Shown: positions 52,425-62,888 of the stretch, in pieces
Layout of the letters: each line of letters opens with the position of its first letter
Position numbering within the stretch: position 1 is the stretch's first letter
NCBI GenBank assembly: GCA_902564295.1
Contig: CACFAO010000006.1
Coordinates: 1 to 64,000, forward strand
Source: an uncultured Pelagibacteraceae bacterium
GTDB taxonomy: Bacteria > Pseudomonadota > Alphaproteobacteria > Pelagibacterales > AG-422-B15
Length of the DNA: 64,000 nucleotides
Direction: 5' to 3'
Position numbers and translations under genes: made by a program
The notes under the pieces: model-generated
What the model was told of the DNA's origin: nothing
The model's input: the letters and a program-made list of their open reading frames with translations, nothing else
Database searches by the model: none

Positions 52425-52847
52425 TTATTTTACCAATGTTTGTTCTTCCACTAAATCGCTCAGATGCACAGTACTTAAATAATTGCCAATGACACCTTCA
52501 AGATTTTCCCAAAAATTATGAGTTAAGCACTTTTTGTTAGTTCCAGAACAAAAAGCATTTGGGTTATTACCGCAACCAGTAGTTTTTATTTTCTCATCTA
52601 TTGCATTAAAAATGTCCAAAATCTTTATTTTATCTTTATCCTTATTTAAAATATATCCTCCACCTGGTCCTTTTTGACTTTTAACTAATTCAGCCTTCTT
52701 AAGATCGTTAAATATCTGTTCCAAATAAGACAAAGAAATATTTTGCCTGATTGAAACATGTGACAAACTGCATGGTTTTTGTGATCCAAACTTTGCAAGA
52801 TCAACCATTGCCAAAACAGCATATCTACCACGTGAAGTTATCCTCAT
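52425..52847 (-). CDS. iscR: IscR-like Rrf2 family Fe-S regulator
   Basis: 140 residues. Winged helix [20 protein letters not shown]..., [22 protein letters not shown], and the three-Cys cluster region [21 protein letters not shown] (C-x7-C-x6-C), the ligand pattern of IscR-type [2Fe-2S] sensors. Expected to repress or activate the suf operon according to cluster status. Overlaps cysE by 4 nt (ATGA), 1 nt before sufB. Confidence 0.92.
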   Translation of the reverse strand: MRITSRGRYAVLAMVDLAKFGSQKPCSLSHVSIRQNISLSYLEQIFNDLKKAELVKSQKGPGGGYILNKDKDKIKILDIFNAIDEKIKTTGCGNNPNAFCSGTNKKCLTHNFWENLEGVIGNYLSTVHLSDLVEEQTLVK

Positions 52848-53524
52848 TTATTTTCCTCAATCGATTTTTCAAGTTTTTCAATTCTGTTTCTTAAATCAGA
52901 ATTATCTTTTTCTAGTTTTTCAACTACCGTTGCCCTGCTATCATCTCCTTTACTGAGACCATACGCTCTAAACTTTTTTACCCCAGAGGAATTTGGCACA
53001 ATTGTGTATCGTGCAGGATTTCCAATTACACTTTTGTTCGACTCAACATCTTTAGTCACAACAGAATTTGAACCTACTTTCGAATTAGATCCTATTGTAA
53101 TTGGACCAAGAATTTGTGCACCTGAACCAATTATTACCTTATCTTCTAAAGTAGGATGTCTTTTCTTATCCTTCTGACTAGCGCTGTCCTCGCTTGGTGA
53201 AACGCCCCCAAGGGTTACACCATGGTAGATTGTAACATCATTGCCAATTTCAGCTGTTTCACCGATAACAACTCCCATACCGTGGTCTATAAAAAAACGC
53301 TCACCGATCTTTGCTGCAGGATGAATTTCAATTCCAGTCAACATTCTGCCAATATAAGATATTAACCTTGCGAGAATTGTAAGTCTTATTGACCATAACA
53401 AATTTGACAACCTGTATATACCAATTGAATGGAGTCCCGGTGAAGTGACTAAAGTCTCAATTCTGCCTTTCGCAGCTGGGTCTCTATCAATATAAGAGTC
53501 AATTAAATCAATGATTTTACTCAT
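52844..53524 (-). CDS. cysE: Serine O-acetyltransferase
   Basis: 226 residues, EpsC-type short CysE. Left-handed beta-helix hexapeptides: [41 protein letters not shown], then [40 protein letters not shown]. Makes O-acetylserine for cysteine synthesis. Heads the suf operon, coupling cysteine supply to Fe-S assembly. A C-terminal coiled coil ([20 protein letters not shown]) is present. Confidence 0.93.
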   Translation of the reverse strand: MSKIIDLIDSYIDRDPAAKGRIETLVTSPGLHSIGIYRLSNLLWSIRLTILARLISYIGRMLTGIEIHPAAKIGERFFIDHGMGVVIGETAEIGNDVTIYHGVTLGGVSPSEDSASQKDKKRHPTLEDKVIIGSGAQILGPITIGSNSKVGSNSVVTKDVESNKSVIGNPARYTIVPNSSGVKKFRAYGLSKGDDSRATVVEKLEKDNSDLRNRIEKLEKSIEENK

Positions 53525-53575
53525 TTTAAAAAAAAACCTTGAATTTCAAATGTTAAATTTAGTATACCGTCTCAG

Positions 53576-53594
53576 AGGTTAAATATAATAACCT
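53576..53594 (-). promoter_or_regulatory. Inverted repeat in the cysE-suf promoter region
   Basis: AGGTT-9 nt-AACCT, followed on the minus strand by TTATAT, 16-nt spacer, TATACT (promoter-like), 52 nt before cysE. The repeat overlaps the -35 region, a plausible operator for the operon's IscR-like protein; it does not match the E. coli IscR type 1 consensus. Confidence 0.4.
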
Positions 53595-53625
53595 ACCAAA
53601 TTAGTCAACTATCTAATGCTCAAAT

Positions 53626-54288
53626 ATGAATAATCAAGTAAAAGAAATAGTTTTTACAGGGCCTGACGGCAAATTAGTAGGAAAATACAAAAAAGGGCAG
53701 TCTTTGAACCCTCCGATAGCGCTAATTATACATCCGCATCCGCTTTATGGCGGAACAATGAATAACCCAATAGTAATGGACTTGTTTTCTATTTTTGATT
53801 CTCTTGGGTTTTCAATCTTTCGTTTTAATTTGAGGGGCGTTGGTAAAAGTGAGGGAAAATTTGATAATGGTTTGGGCGAGCTTGCTGACGCAGCTGCTGG
53901 CCTAGATTGGATACAAAGACAAAATCCTAACACGAATCAATGCTGGGTTGCAGGCTTCTCATTTGGAGCATTGCTTTGCATGCAATTGTTAATGAGAAGA
54001 CCAGAGATAACAAGATTTATAAGTATTTCTCCTCAACCAAATTTATATGATTTTAATTTTTTAGCACCATGTCCTGCGTCAGGTTTAATAGTTCAAGGTA
54101 AAAAAGACGACCTAGTACCGCCTGAGGAAACTTCAAGGCTCGCGGACAAACTTAAATCTCAAAAAAATATAACTGTTGATTACGAGGAGATTACTGGAGC
54201 AAATCATTTTTACGATAATGAAACTGATAAGCTTGAGAAAGCAATACGAAGTTATATTGAAAGAGAGCTTAATTCAAAATATAGGTAA
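53626..54288 (+). CDS. COG2945-type alpha/beta hydrolase
   Basis: 220 residues. IIHPHPLYGGTMNNPIVMDLF, FRFNLRGVGKSEG, nucleophile elbow WVAGFSFGALLCM (G-x-S-x-G), acid near LIVQGKKDDLVPPEE, and a catalytic His in GANHFYDNE. These are the COG2945 signatures. Substrate unknown. Its 3' end overlaps the converging anmK by 15 nt. Confidence 0.88.
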   Translation: MNNQVKEIVFTGPDGKLVGKYKKGQSLNPPIALIIHPHPLYGGTMNNPIVMDLFSIFDSLGFSIFRFNLRGVGKSEGKFDNGLGELADAAAGLDWIQRQNPNTNQCWVAGFSFGALLCMQLLMRRPEITRFISISPQPNLYDFNFLAPCPASGLIVQGKKDDLVPPEETSRLADKLKSQKNITVDYEEITGANHFYDNETDKLEKAIRSYIERELNSKYR

Positions 54289-55371
54289 TTTAGACAATTT
54301 GCCTCCAGTAATTGGATTTTTAACACCTGTGGTTCCTGGAAATGATATAGGTAGATTTTTAAATCTTCTTATACCCAAATAAGCAAAAGCCTGGGACTCT
54401 ATAAATTTTGTATCGCCATAAATTTCATCGATTAAGATAACTCTATTCCCTAAATTTTTTTTTATTAAATTTAAAATAAATTTATTTTTTACTCCTCCGC
54501 CAGAAAGAATAATTTTTTGATTATCTATTTTTTTTAAATTATTTATTATAACGTAAGCAGTAAATGCAGATAAAGTAGCGCAGGCATCATAAAAATTAAT
54601 TTTTAATACTGAATTAAATGAGAAATATTTTCGATCAAGAGATTTAGGAGGATTTTTTTTTAAAAATTTATCGTTCTGAAGTTGTCTTAAAATATTTTTA
54701 TTAATTTTACCTCGAGATGAATATACGCCATCTTTATCATACATTTGTTTTTTTTTGAAATATACAAATTGATCTAAAAGGCACATTCCTGGTCCAATAT
54801 CATATGCTGTCAATCTACCTCTTTTGTCTAAAATAGAGATGTTAGATATGCCTCCAATATTTATAAAAGAACAAGGCTTTTTAAGTTTTAGTTTATTGAT
54901 TAAAAGCTTATGAAATATTGGTACTAATGGTGCTCCCTCTCCACCATTTAAAAGATCCTTTTGTCTAAAATCAGTTACAATAATACTGTTAGTTTTTTCA
55001 GCAATATACGAACTATTACACAACTGAATCGATGATTTATTTTTAGATGAATGGTAAATAGTTTGACCATGTAAGGCGATAAGATCAACTTTTTTGATAT
55101 TTTTAGATTTTATAAATTTTCTAATAGCATTTACATAATCTTCACTAACTAAATTTTCACAATCGCATATATTGGATATGCTATTTTTACTTTTCGTAAA
55201 GTTGTTCACAAGATTATGAAGAGACTTTCTTGTTGAGTCCCTAAACTTATATAGAGATGAACATTTATGAGTAAATCTGCTTTTTCCATCAGAACTTACG
55301 TATGAAACATCAATTCCATCTAGCGAAGTGCCGCTCATAATGCCAATTGCGTGAAGTTTATTGTTGATCAT
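54274..55371 (-). CDS. anmK: Anhydro-N-acetylmuramic acid kinase AnmK
   Basis: 365 residues. IGIMSGTSLDGIDVSYV (ATP site), ALHGQTIYH, FRQKDLLNGGEGAPLVPIFHKLL, NIGGISNISIL, AYDIGPGMCLLDQFV and LSGGGVKNKFIL are AnmK signatures. Converts recycled anhydroMurNAc to MurNAc-6-P in murein recycling. Divergent from tyrS. Confidence 0.95.
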   Translation of the reverse strand: MINNKLHAIGIMSGTSLDGIDVSYVSSDGKSRFTHKCSSLYKFRDSTRKSLHNLVNNFTKSKNSISNICDCENLVSEDYVNAIRKFIKSKNIKKVDLIALHGQTIYHSSKNKSSIQLCNSSYIAEKTNSIIVTDFRQKDLLNGGEGAPLVPIFHKLLINKLKLKKPCSFINIGGISNISILDKRGRLTAYDIGPGMCLLDQFVYFKKKQMYDKDGVYSSRGKINKNILRQLQNDKFLKKNPPKSLDRKYFSFNSVLKINFYDACATLSAFTAYVIINNLKKIDNQKIILSGGGVKNKFILNLIKKNLGNRVILIDEIYGDTKFIESQAFAYLGIRRFKNLPISFPGTTGVKNPITGGKLSKLPIF

Positions 55372-55421
55372 ATATTTTGTATAATTAGTCTAAATAATTT
55401 ATACATTACTGAATATAGAAA

Positions 55422-56657
55422 ATGACACTTATTGAAGAACTCAAATACCGCGGTTTCTTACATCAGTGCACTGATGAGGGGTCTTTAGATAAAAAATTAA
55501 AATCTGAAAATATTACATTTTATATAGGTTTCGATTGTACGGCTAAATCATTGCATATAGGCAGCTTGATACAGATAATGGTAATGCGCCTATTTCAAAA
55601 ATACGGTCATACTCCAATAATATTAATTGGTACAGGAACTACCCGCATTGGTGATCCTTCAGGAAAAGATGAAACCAGAAAAATACTTACAGAAGATGAA
55701 ATAAAGAATAACGCAGATAATATAAAAACTGTTTTTAACAAATATTTATCTTTTAAGAATGAAAAGAATAAAGCTTTAATAATGGATAATGCAGATTGGT
55801 TAGATGAACTTAGTTATGTGGATTTTTTGAGAGATTTTGGCAAACATTTTACAATAAATAAAATGCTTACATTTGATAGTGTAAAAATACGTCTTGAAAG
55901 AGAACAGTCTCTCAGTTTTGTAGAATTTAATTACATGATATTTCAAGCCTATGACTTTTATGAACTCTACAATCGAAATGCGTGCATCTTACAGATTGGT
56001 GGTTCTGATCAATGGGGAAACATTGTAAATGGCGTGGAACTCATAAGAAGAGTAAATGGAAAAGAGGTTTTTGGACTTACAACTCCACTTCTCACTAATT
56101 CAAACGGAGATAAAATGGGCAAGACATCGGATGGAGCAATATGGCTTAATGATGATCTTCTATCAGCTTATGATTATTGGCAGTTTTGGAGAAACGTTGA
56201 TGACAGAGACGTAATTCGTTTTATGAAGCTTTTTACAGATTTAAGCAAAGAAAAAATTGATGGCTATGAACAAGACTCATTAAAAAATATAAATGATTTA
56301 AAAATAATGCTCGCTAATGAGGTAACTGCTATGCTTCATGGGATTGAAAGCTCGAGTAAAGCTGAGAAAGCAGCAAAAGAAGTATTTGAAAACAAAGGTT
56401 TGTCTGAAGATATGCCGACGCTTAATCTAAACAATAAAGATGTTCAAAATGGTGTGCTATTATCAGATCTTATCGTACAAATGAAATATGCTAACTCAAA
56501 ATCTGAAAGTAGGAAATTGATAAGAGGGAAAGGTGTAAAATTAAATGGAAAGATTGTGGACGACGAGCTTAAACTGTTAGACCATGCTCAAATTACAAAA
56601 TTTCAAAATGTAATAAGTGTTGGAAAGAAAAAACACTTTAAGGTAATTATTGGATAG
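55422..56657 (+). CDS. tyrS: Tyrosyl-tRNA synthetase
   Basis: 411 residues. Class I signature KSLHIGSLIQIM (HIGH), YNRNACILQIGGSDQWGNIVNG, KMSKS variant DKMGKTSDGAIWL, and C-terminal S4 RNA-binding domain (SESRKLIRGKGVKLNGKIVDD). Charges tRNA-Tyr. Its 3' end overlaps the converging AsmA-like gene by 11 nt. Confidence 0.97.
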   Translation: MTLIEELKYRGFLHQCTDEGSLDKKLKSENITFYIGFDCTAKSLHIGSLIQIMVMRLFQKYGHTPIILIGTGTTRIGDPSGKDETRKILTEDEIKNNADNIKTVFNKYLSFKNEKNKALIMDNADWLDELSYVDFLRDFGKHFTINKMLTFDSVKIRLEREQSLSFVEFNYMIFQAYDFYELYNRNACILQIGGSDQWGNIVNGVELIRRVNGKEVFGLTTPLLTNSNGDKMGKTSDGAIWLNDDLLSAYDYWQFWRNVDDRDVIRFMKLFTDLSKEKIDGYEQDSLKNINDLKIMLANEVTAMLHGIESSSKAEKAAKEVFENKGLSEDMPTLNLNNKDVQNGVLLSDLIVQMKYANSKSESRKLIRGKGVKLNGKIVDDELKLLDHAQITKFQNVISVGKKKHFKVIIG

Positions 56658-59190
56658 TTGAGCTATTTTCAATTGCTTCTATTGCTCTTTCTATTATTCT
56701 AGGCTTAATTATAGTTAATGGATTAGACTCTACTTCGGGGTCATCAGACGAACCCGTCATTAGAAAATCTATTGAAAACATTCCTTCTCCTTCACCTCCT
56801 ACTATTATTGGTCCCAAAATAGGTAGTTTTTGAATAATTGCGTTTACAAGATGCATCGGACTAATTTCTCCCTTCATATCAATAATTTTTTCTTTTCTAT
56901 CAATATTACCATCCATTATTAGGCCTAAGCTATCGCTAACAGCAAAAGCTTCTATTTCATCGAATTGATTTTCTGTTTCTATATAGTTAATTTCTCCATA
57001 GCCAAATCGAATTCCCTCTTCGCCTTCAGCAATGCTAACTAAACCTGAGATTGAAGGTAGAGATAATAATTTGAGAGATGCCGGTGTATTTATTAATACA
57101 AAATCATTTAAGTTAATTTTTACATCAGCCGCTTGTGTATTTAAATTTCTTATTGAAGTCATTTCAAACTCACCGTCACTTAAAAGTTTTTTCGCTGGAT
57201 GGTTATTATTTACAAAATATGTGATATCGCTTGAATTAATAATATTTACATCAATGTTATCGTTTTTTTCTCTTGAATAGTTTAAATTGTGTCCCATTAA
57301 AGATGCACGGCTGTTTACATTTAAAGTTGAGCCTTGTTTTTCAATTACTGCTTTAAAATCATTTACCCTTACTGATCCAGCAAAAATTACTTCGTTAGTA
57401 TTTATCGAATAGTTTTCCTTATTTAAATAATAAACTCTTTCTTTTTTCTTCGTTTCAACTTTATTAGCAGAAAGATCAATGATATCACCGTTAATTTTTA
57501 AATTTAAGACTCGCTCTGATAAATCTCCTGAGAGTTTTAACTTAACATTTGAATTATTGTTAATTGAAAAATCTTCTAAAAAAACATGATTAGATTTTGT
57601 TATTTTTACTCTACCTTTAAAATCAATTTCACTGTCAAGCGAGTCAAATATTATTAAACTATCATTGAGTGCGTCAGTATCGCCTTCAAATTGAATCTTC
57701 AAACTTGTTTCATTATTTTTGTTAAAATTAATTTGTCTGATAAACGCTGTTGTATCTGATAAATTTATTAAGCCCTTAAATAACGGAGTTGGAGTTTCAA
57801 AATTCTTAATTTCAATATAATAATTTACAGGGCCTGAAATAAAATTAGGGTTTTCATTATCGTCAAAAATAAAATTTGTTATCAATTCTCCAGAAGATGC
57901 AACATATAAATTTTTAAGTGATTTAATTATGTTGCCTGAAGTTGGATCAATATTGAAATTAAGCGTTACATCATTATTTTCATTTAAATTTTGATGAAGA
58001 AAACTACTTATACGATCAGTTTTAGTTTCTCGAGATAAAATAGTGTTTTGTAAATAATTTATCGCAGCATTTTTATCAATTCTAGTAACCAAATTAACAT
58101 TTGCGTTGTTGAGCTCATAATTTAACTTTAGAAAACTTCCTTTATTAAGAACTAAAAGATCATTTTTAAAATGATTTATATTGACAACATATTTTTCTTT
58201 TTCATTATAGAGCTCAATATCATATTTTGTTATATCGCCAAGGTTTTGATAAAATTTATCATCTGGCATTAATTTATTTAATTCACAAATTCCAGATATA
58301 TTAAGATTCAAATTTTTTATCGCATTTTCTATTATATTATCAACATCATAATTAAAATTTGTCTCTAGTAAAATTGATTGCCATCCCAAAAAACTATTCA
58401 CAAATGGATATAATTCACTTTCACTATCTAGGTTTAAAATATTTATAATCGTGTTTTTTTTTGAGTTAATATTGAATGAAGTTTTAATATTTTTATATTT
58501 AGTATCGTATTGTATAGTGCTTGCATCATTCATATAAAAATGATCACCGCTAAATTTTTTTATATTTATTTGCTGATTAGATGGAATATATTCAATATTT
58601 ATTTGAAAATTTTCTCTATTTATTGAAAGGTTTGCTGATATACCGCTCTTAGAGTCTAAAAGCTCAAAAAAAGAATTTGTATAAAATAAGGCATTGTTAT
58701 CTCTTGAATCAATATTGATAGCATTATGCTTTGACTCAAAATTTATTTTTTTACTTGAAATAACGATTCTATTAAGTTCATCATAGACAGTGTCAAAATT
58801 ATCGATGAATAGTTTAAAATCATTATTTGATATTTTTATTTCACCAGAAGAAATTTCATTGTTTTTGTCAATTGAAAAAGTAATTAGATTGAATAAATTA
58901 AAATTCCAACTAATCAAATTTGTCTCTATTAACAAATTGTTTGCCCCAACAATTTTCAATTTCTCAAATTCTAAATAGAGTCCTTTTTCATTAGATCTTT
59001 TGAGTAAAATATTTTGCATATCTGCATCAACGTAATATTTTTTTTTCAACTCTTCTGATATCTTCTTTTCAAGTAAATTAAGATTTATTCCTCCAAATGT
59101 GGCTTTGATCGAGACAAAAGAAATAAGTATTAAGATCAAAACCAATATTGATGCAGCTAAGTAAATAGAAATATTTATATGTTTACTCAT
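56647..59190 (-). CDS. AsmA-like / YhdP-type (DUF3971) envelope protein
   Basis: 847 residues. N-terminal anchor helix (IYLAASILVLILILISFVSI), a very long beta-rich Asn/Asp-rich middle, and the AsmA-like C-terminal domain: IEAFAVSDSLGLIMDGNIDRKEKIIDMKGEISPMHLVNAIIQKLPILGPIIVGG. AsmA/TamB/YhdP proteins span the periplasm and carry phospholipids to the outer membrane. It lies 3 nt after prfB on the same strand. Confidence 0.85.
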   Translation of the reverse strand: MSKHINISIYLAASILVLILILISFVSIKATFGGINLNLLEKKISEELKKKYYVDADMQNILLKRSNEKGLYLEFEKLKIVGANNLLIETNLISWNFNLFNLITFSIDKNNEISSGEIKISNNDFKLFIDNFDTVYDELNRIVISSKKINFESKHNAINIDSRDNNALFYTNSFFELLDSKSGISANLSINRENFQINIEYIPSNQQINIKKFSGDHFYMNDASTIQYDTKYKNIKTSFNINSKKNTIINILNLDSESELYPFVNSFLGWQSILLETNFNYDVDNIIENAIKNLNLNISGICELNKLMPDDKFYQNLGDITKYDIELYNEKEKYVVNINHFKNDLLVLNKGSFLKLNYELNNANVNLVTRIDKNAAINYLQNTILSRETKTDRISSFLHQNLNENNDVTLNFNIDPTSGNIIKSLKNLYVASSGELITNFIFDDNENPNFISGPVNYYIEIKNFETPTPLFKGLINLSDTTAFIRQINFNKNNETSLKIQFEGDTDALNDSLIIFDSLDSEIDFKGRVKITKSNHVFLEDFSINNNSNVKLKLSGDLSERVLNLKINGDIIDLSANKVETKKKERVYYLNKENYSINTNEVIFAGSVRVNDFKAVIEKQGSTLNVNSRASLMGHNLNYSREKNDNIDVNIINSSDITYFVNNNHPAKKLLSDGEFEMTSIRNLNTQAADVKINLNDFVLINTPASLKLLSLPSISGLVSIAEGEEGIRFGYGEINYIETENQFDEIEAFAVSDSLGLIMDGNIDRKEKIIDMKGEISPMHLVNAIIQKLPILGPIIVGGEGEGMFSIDFLMTGSSDDPEVESNPLTIIKPRIIERAIEAIENSSTIQ

Positions 59191-59193
59191 ATT

Positions 59194-60280
59194 TTATTTA
59201 ATATTTGAAAAGATAAGTTTGTCGATATTGCCATCTAGAACAGCGTCTGGATCACTATCTTCGTAATTACTTCTTAGATCCTTCACCATCCTATATGGAT
59301 GTAATACATAAGACCTTATTTGATTACCCCAACCTATGTCAGATTTTTTATCTTCAGATGCCTTTTTTTCAGATTCAATTTTTTGTATTTCCATTTCATA
59401 CAATTTTGACTTCAAAAGATTGATAGCTGTTGCCTTATTTTTGTGTTGAGATCTTTCATTTTGACATTGAACAACAGTTCCAGTTGGCATGTGAGTTATT
59501 CTAATTGCACTGTCTGTCGTATTTACGTGTTGGCCACCAGCCCCTGAGGCTCTGAAAGTATCTATTCTCATATCTTTTTCTTGAAGATTAATTTCTATAG
59601 TTTCGTCAACATATGGTGATATCCATACTGATGAAAAACTTGTATGCCTTCGTGAATTTGAGTCAAACGGGGAAATTCTTACCAATCGATGAATACCAGA
59701 TTCTCTTTTTAAATAGCCAAATGCATATTTACCCTCTATTAATACCGTACATGATTTGATACCTGCCTCTTCGCCAAATGACTCATAAACTATCTTGAAT
59801 TGAAATTTTTTTCTTTCTGACCAGCGCATGTACATTCTTTGCAACATTTGTGCCCAATCTTGACTTTCTGTTCCTCCTGCCCCAGCATGAATTTCCAAAT
59901 AACAGCTATTGGCGTCGGCTTCACCATTGAATTGCATCTGAAACTCAGATTTTTCGAGTTCAATTAATAGGTTGTTTAAGGTGTTATAGCATTCAATAAT
60001 AACTGCTTTATCATTTTCTTCATTTGCTAGGCTAAAGTAATCTTCTACCTCTCTTATCTTATTCTCAAAATTTTCTATTAGATTAATATTTTGTTCAAAC
60101 TCACTTATTTCTCTCATCACTCTTTTAGCTTTTTCGTTATTAGACCAAAAACCTTCTTCTTCACTTTGAGTTTTAAGATTAATAAGTTGTTTTTTTAAAT
60201 TTTCTAAGTCAAAGATGGCTCCGTACAAAGTTAAGTTTTTTATTTGCTGAATCAATTAAATTTGAAAAATCGTTTTCCAT
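59194..60280 (-). CDS. prfB: Peptide chain release factor 2, with programmed +1 frameshift
   Basis: The track shows only the downstream frame from a TTG at 60255. The true start is the ATG at 60278-60280 in another frame (MENDFSNLIDSANKKL...NFVRSHL), which meets TGA at 60209-60211 within CTTTGAC. A +1 slip at CTT joins HL to DLENLKKQ, giving 361 residues. SPF codon-recognition tripeptide (RISPFDSNS) and GGQ loop (GAGGQHVN) are present. It terminates at UGA/UAA and autoregulates through the slip. Follows the PBP1A gene by 2 nt. Confidence 0.95.
60208..60214 (-). other. prfB programmed frameshift site CTT TGA C
   Basis: CTTTGAC read on the minus strand, with CTT as codon 23 and TGA as codon 24 of the ATG-initiated frame. 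A Shine-Dalgarno-like CGGAG sits 4 nt upstream, as in E. coli prfB (AGGGGG before CTT TGA C). The ribosome slips forward one base when RF2 is scarce. Confidence 0.92.
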
Positions 60281-60282
60281 CA

Positions 60283-62670
60283 CTAATAAATAACAAATTC
60301 CTCCATGACATCATCAATCACTTCAATAATCTGAAAACCTTCAGAGCCAATTAATGTTTTATTATCAATTGCAAGATTATCACTTTTGCTAAAGGCTTCA
60401 TAGACGCTTTTGCTAATATTTAAATTATTATTTACTTTGCCAGTATCATAATCAATTCGTATTAATTCAATTCCATTAGGAATTGTAAATGGTAATATAG
60501 GCTTTTCCTGATAATAGTTTTTAATAAAATCTCTGAAAATTGGTACAGCCACTGATGATCCTGTTTCTTTTTTGCCCAATGACTCGGGTTTATCAAATCC
60601 TGCGTAAACACCGACAATTAAATCGGATGTAAAACCGATAAACCACGCATCGGTATTGTTATTAGTTGTCCCTGTTTTTCCTGCAATTTCTGAGCCATTT
60701 ATCTTTGTTTTTTTTCCAGTCCCTCTATCAACCGCTCCTTTTAATATAGACACCATTTGATAAGATTTGGCTTCATCAAATATCTTTAATGAAACGCTTT
60801 CTAATTCTGGCTTTGGTTTTTCTTCTAGATAAGGTTGATTGCAATTTTTGCAGATTGTAGGATTGCTTAAATAGATATTCATACCACGCCTATCTTGAAT
60901 TCTATCAATAATACTTGGGTTTATTTTTTTACCTCCGTTGACAAAAGATGCGTATGCTGTCGTTAGATTAATAAGGGATGTTTCTCCTGCGCCCAATGCC
61001 ATAGATAGCACTTCAGGCATATTCTCTATGATTCCCACTCTTTTCGCTATTTCAGAAACTTTATCCATTCCCAGATATTGAGCAATTCTGATTGTCATCA
61101 GGTTTCTCGAATTTTCAATCCCTTTTCGTAAAGTTGATGGCCCATAGAATTTTTTACCATAGTTTTCTGGCTTCCACTTTCCTAAATTAGATCCTTGATC
61201 AACCACAAACGGAGCATCAAGAACAAGGGTATTTGGCTGAAGGCCATTTTCCAATGCTGACATGTAGACAAAAGGCTTAAATGACGAGCCAGGCTGTCTT
61301 TTTGCTTGTACTGCCCTATTGAAATTGCTTAGATTAAAATCGAACCCACCTGATAAAGCAAATATTCTGCCAGTATGGGGATCCATAACAATCATGCCGC
61401 CGTTTATTTTTGGGATCTGTTCTAAATTAAAATTTTCAGAATTTTCTTGAGAGACATAAATAATATCATTTAATTTTAAAACATCGCTAATTTTATCAAT
61501 TTGGGGGCCAAGATAGCCTTTAGAAAGACTTTCTCTAGCCCATTTAAAATTAGTAAGAGTACCCAGAATTATTTTACTATCCATTATTACTTCAATTTTC
61601 GCATCATTACTTTTTTCGTCAAAACTTATTATCTTCGCAATTAAAAAGTTATGAGGACTTAGATTATTTCGATATGCCAAGTACCAATCGCTACTAATAT
61701 CATTATCAAGCGGCCCACGATATCCATGTCTTTTATCATATGCTAGAAGGCCATTTTTAAGAGAATGGTCAGCCATAATTTGAATTTCAGTATTGAGAGA
61801 AGACCTTACTGATAAGCCTCCATTATACAAAAAGTCTTCACCATAAATAGAAATGATTTCTTTTCTAATTTCTTCAAGATAATAGTCATTTGCAAATATT
61901 CTGTCAGATTTTTTCAGATAAGAGATTATTGGTATTTTTTTGAAGGAATTTAATTCAAATTTATCAATATACCCATTAATAAACATTTTATCTAAAACCC
62001 AATTTCTTCTATCAAATGCGAGCTCATAGTTTTTATTTGGGTTGTATCGGCTTGGAGCTTTAGGTAAAGCTGCTAAAAAAGCCATTTCAGGAATGGATAG
62101 TTCACTCAATGATTTTTTAAAATACCTATTGGATGCAGCTGCAATACCATAAGTTCCTGAACCTAAATAAATTTGATTCAAATAAAGTTCCAATATTCTA
62201 TCTTTAGAGAGATTTTGCTCAATCTTAATAGCAAGCAGTCCTTCTTTGATCTTGCGTTTGATACTTAATTCATCTGATAGTAAAAAATTCTTCGCGACCT
62301 GCTGTGTTATTGTGGAAGCTCCCTCAGGCCTTTTATCCGAAAAAAGATTAATAGAATTTTTGTAAAAAGCACGAACAATGCCAATTGGATCTACACCTAA
62401 ATGACCATAAAAGTTTTTGTCTTCAGCAGATATAAAGGCATTAATTAGGTCAGTTGGAATATCTTTTATAGGAATAAAAATTCTATATTCTCTTGAAAAT
62501 TCTTTAACAAGATCTCCGTTAGAAGCATGAATTCTAGTCATAACATTTGGCTTATAATTCTGTAAGCTAGAGTCATCTGGTAATTGGAAAGAGAAGAATA
62601 ATATAGTTATGACTAATACTGAAAATATTAATAAAGCTATGTATACAAAATATCTAAGTATTTGAGTCAT
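60283..62670 (-). CDS. mrcA: Penicillin-binding protein 1A (bifunctional class A PBP)
   Basis: 795 residues. N-terminal anchor, GT51 transglycosylase (ISAEDKNFYGHLGVD, EGASTITQQVAKNFLL, ELYLNQIYLGSGTYGIAAA), an OB-like insert, then transpeptidase with S-x-x-K RQPGSSFKPFVYMS, the SRN motif in GIENSRNLMTI, and KTG in GKTGTTNNNTDAWF. Polymerises and cross-links peptidoglycan. Heads the PBP1A-prfB-AsmA unit, divergent from rne with 218 nt between. Confidence 0.95.
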   Translation of the reverse strand: MTQILRYFVYIALLIFSVLVITILFFSFQLPDDSSLQNYKPNVMTRIHASNGDLVKEFSREYRIFIPIKDIPTDLINAFISAEDKNFYGHLGVDPIGIVRAFYKNSINLFSDKRPEGASTITQQVAKNFLLSDELSIKRKIKEGLLAIKIEQNLSKDRILELYLNQIYLGSGTYGIAAASNRYFKKSLSELSIPEMAFLAALPKAPSRYNPNKNYELAFDRRNWVLDKMFINGYIDKFELNSFKKIPIISYLKKSDRIFANDYYLEEIRKEIISIYGEDFLYNGGLSVRSSLNTEIQIMADHSLKNGLLAYDKRHGYRGPLDNDISSDWYLAYRNNLSPHNFLIAKIISFDEKSNDAKIEVIMDSKIILGTLTNFKWARESLSKGYLGPQIDKISDVLKLNDIIYVSQENSENFNLEQIPKINGGMIVMDPHTGRIFALSGGFDFNLSNFNRAVQAKRQPGSSFKPFVYMSALENGLQPNTLVLDAPFVVDQGSNLGKWKPENYGKKFYGPSTLRKGIENSRNLMTIRIAQYLGMDKVSEIAKRVGIIENMPEVLSMALGAGETSLINLTTAYASFVNGGKKINPSIIDRIQDRRGMNIYLSNPTICKNCNQPYLEEKPKPELESVSLKIFDEAKSYQMVSILKGAVDRGTGKKTKINGSEIAGKTGTTNNNTDAWFIGFTSDLIVGVYAGFDKPESLGKKETGSSVAVPIFRDFIKNYYQEKPILPFTIPNGIELIRIDYDTGKVNNNLNISKSVYEAFSKSDNLAIDNKTLIGSEGFQIIEVIDDVMEEFVIY

Positions 62671-62814
62671 TTGATGAAATAAATAATTTATAAATATGGC
62701 ATCCGTTTGACATAAAAAAAGCTTTATATTTGCCTAAAAAACAGATTAATAAACCATTGATTTTTAAGTGTTCTAAATATATCAATACATTCATATAGTT
62801 AGATAATGAATATG

Positions 62815-62820
62815 TATAAT
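62815..62820 (+). promoter_or_regulatory. Possible -10 element upstream of rne
   Basis: TATAAT, about 69 nt before the rne ATG; only a weak -35 (TTCATA, 19-nt spacer) precedes it. A short hairpin CCAC-aagtc-GTGG followed by TTTTT (about 62852-62869) lies in the leader, which may take part in rne autoregulation, but that is speculative. The remaining 62671-62810 spacer shows nothing clear. Confidence 0.3.
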
Positions 62821-62888
62821 ACAAACATCTACTCTCACAAATATTCTCTGCCACAAGTCGTGGTTTTTACTTTGAAAGGTTTTTCTAA

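Noticed and set aside
62654-62854. 66-residue minus-strand ORF between PBP1A and rne
   Set aside because: Lies in the divergent promoter region, overlaps the PBP1A start, and has no recognisable features.
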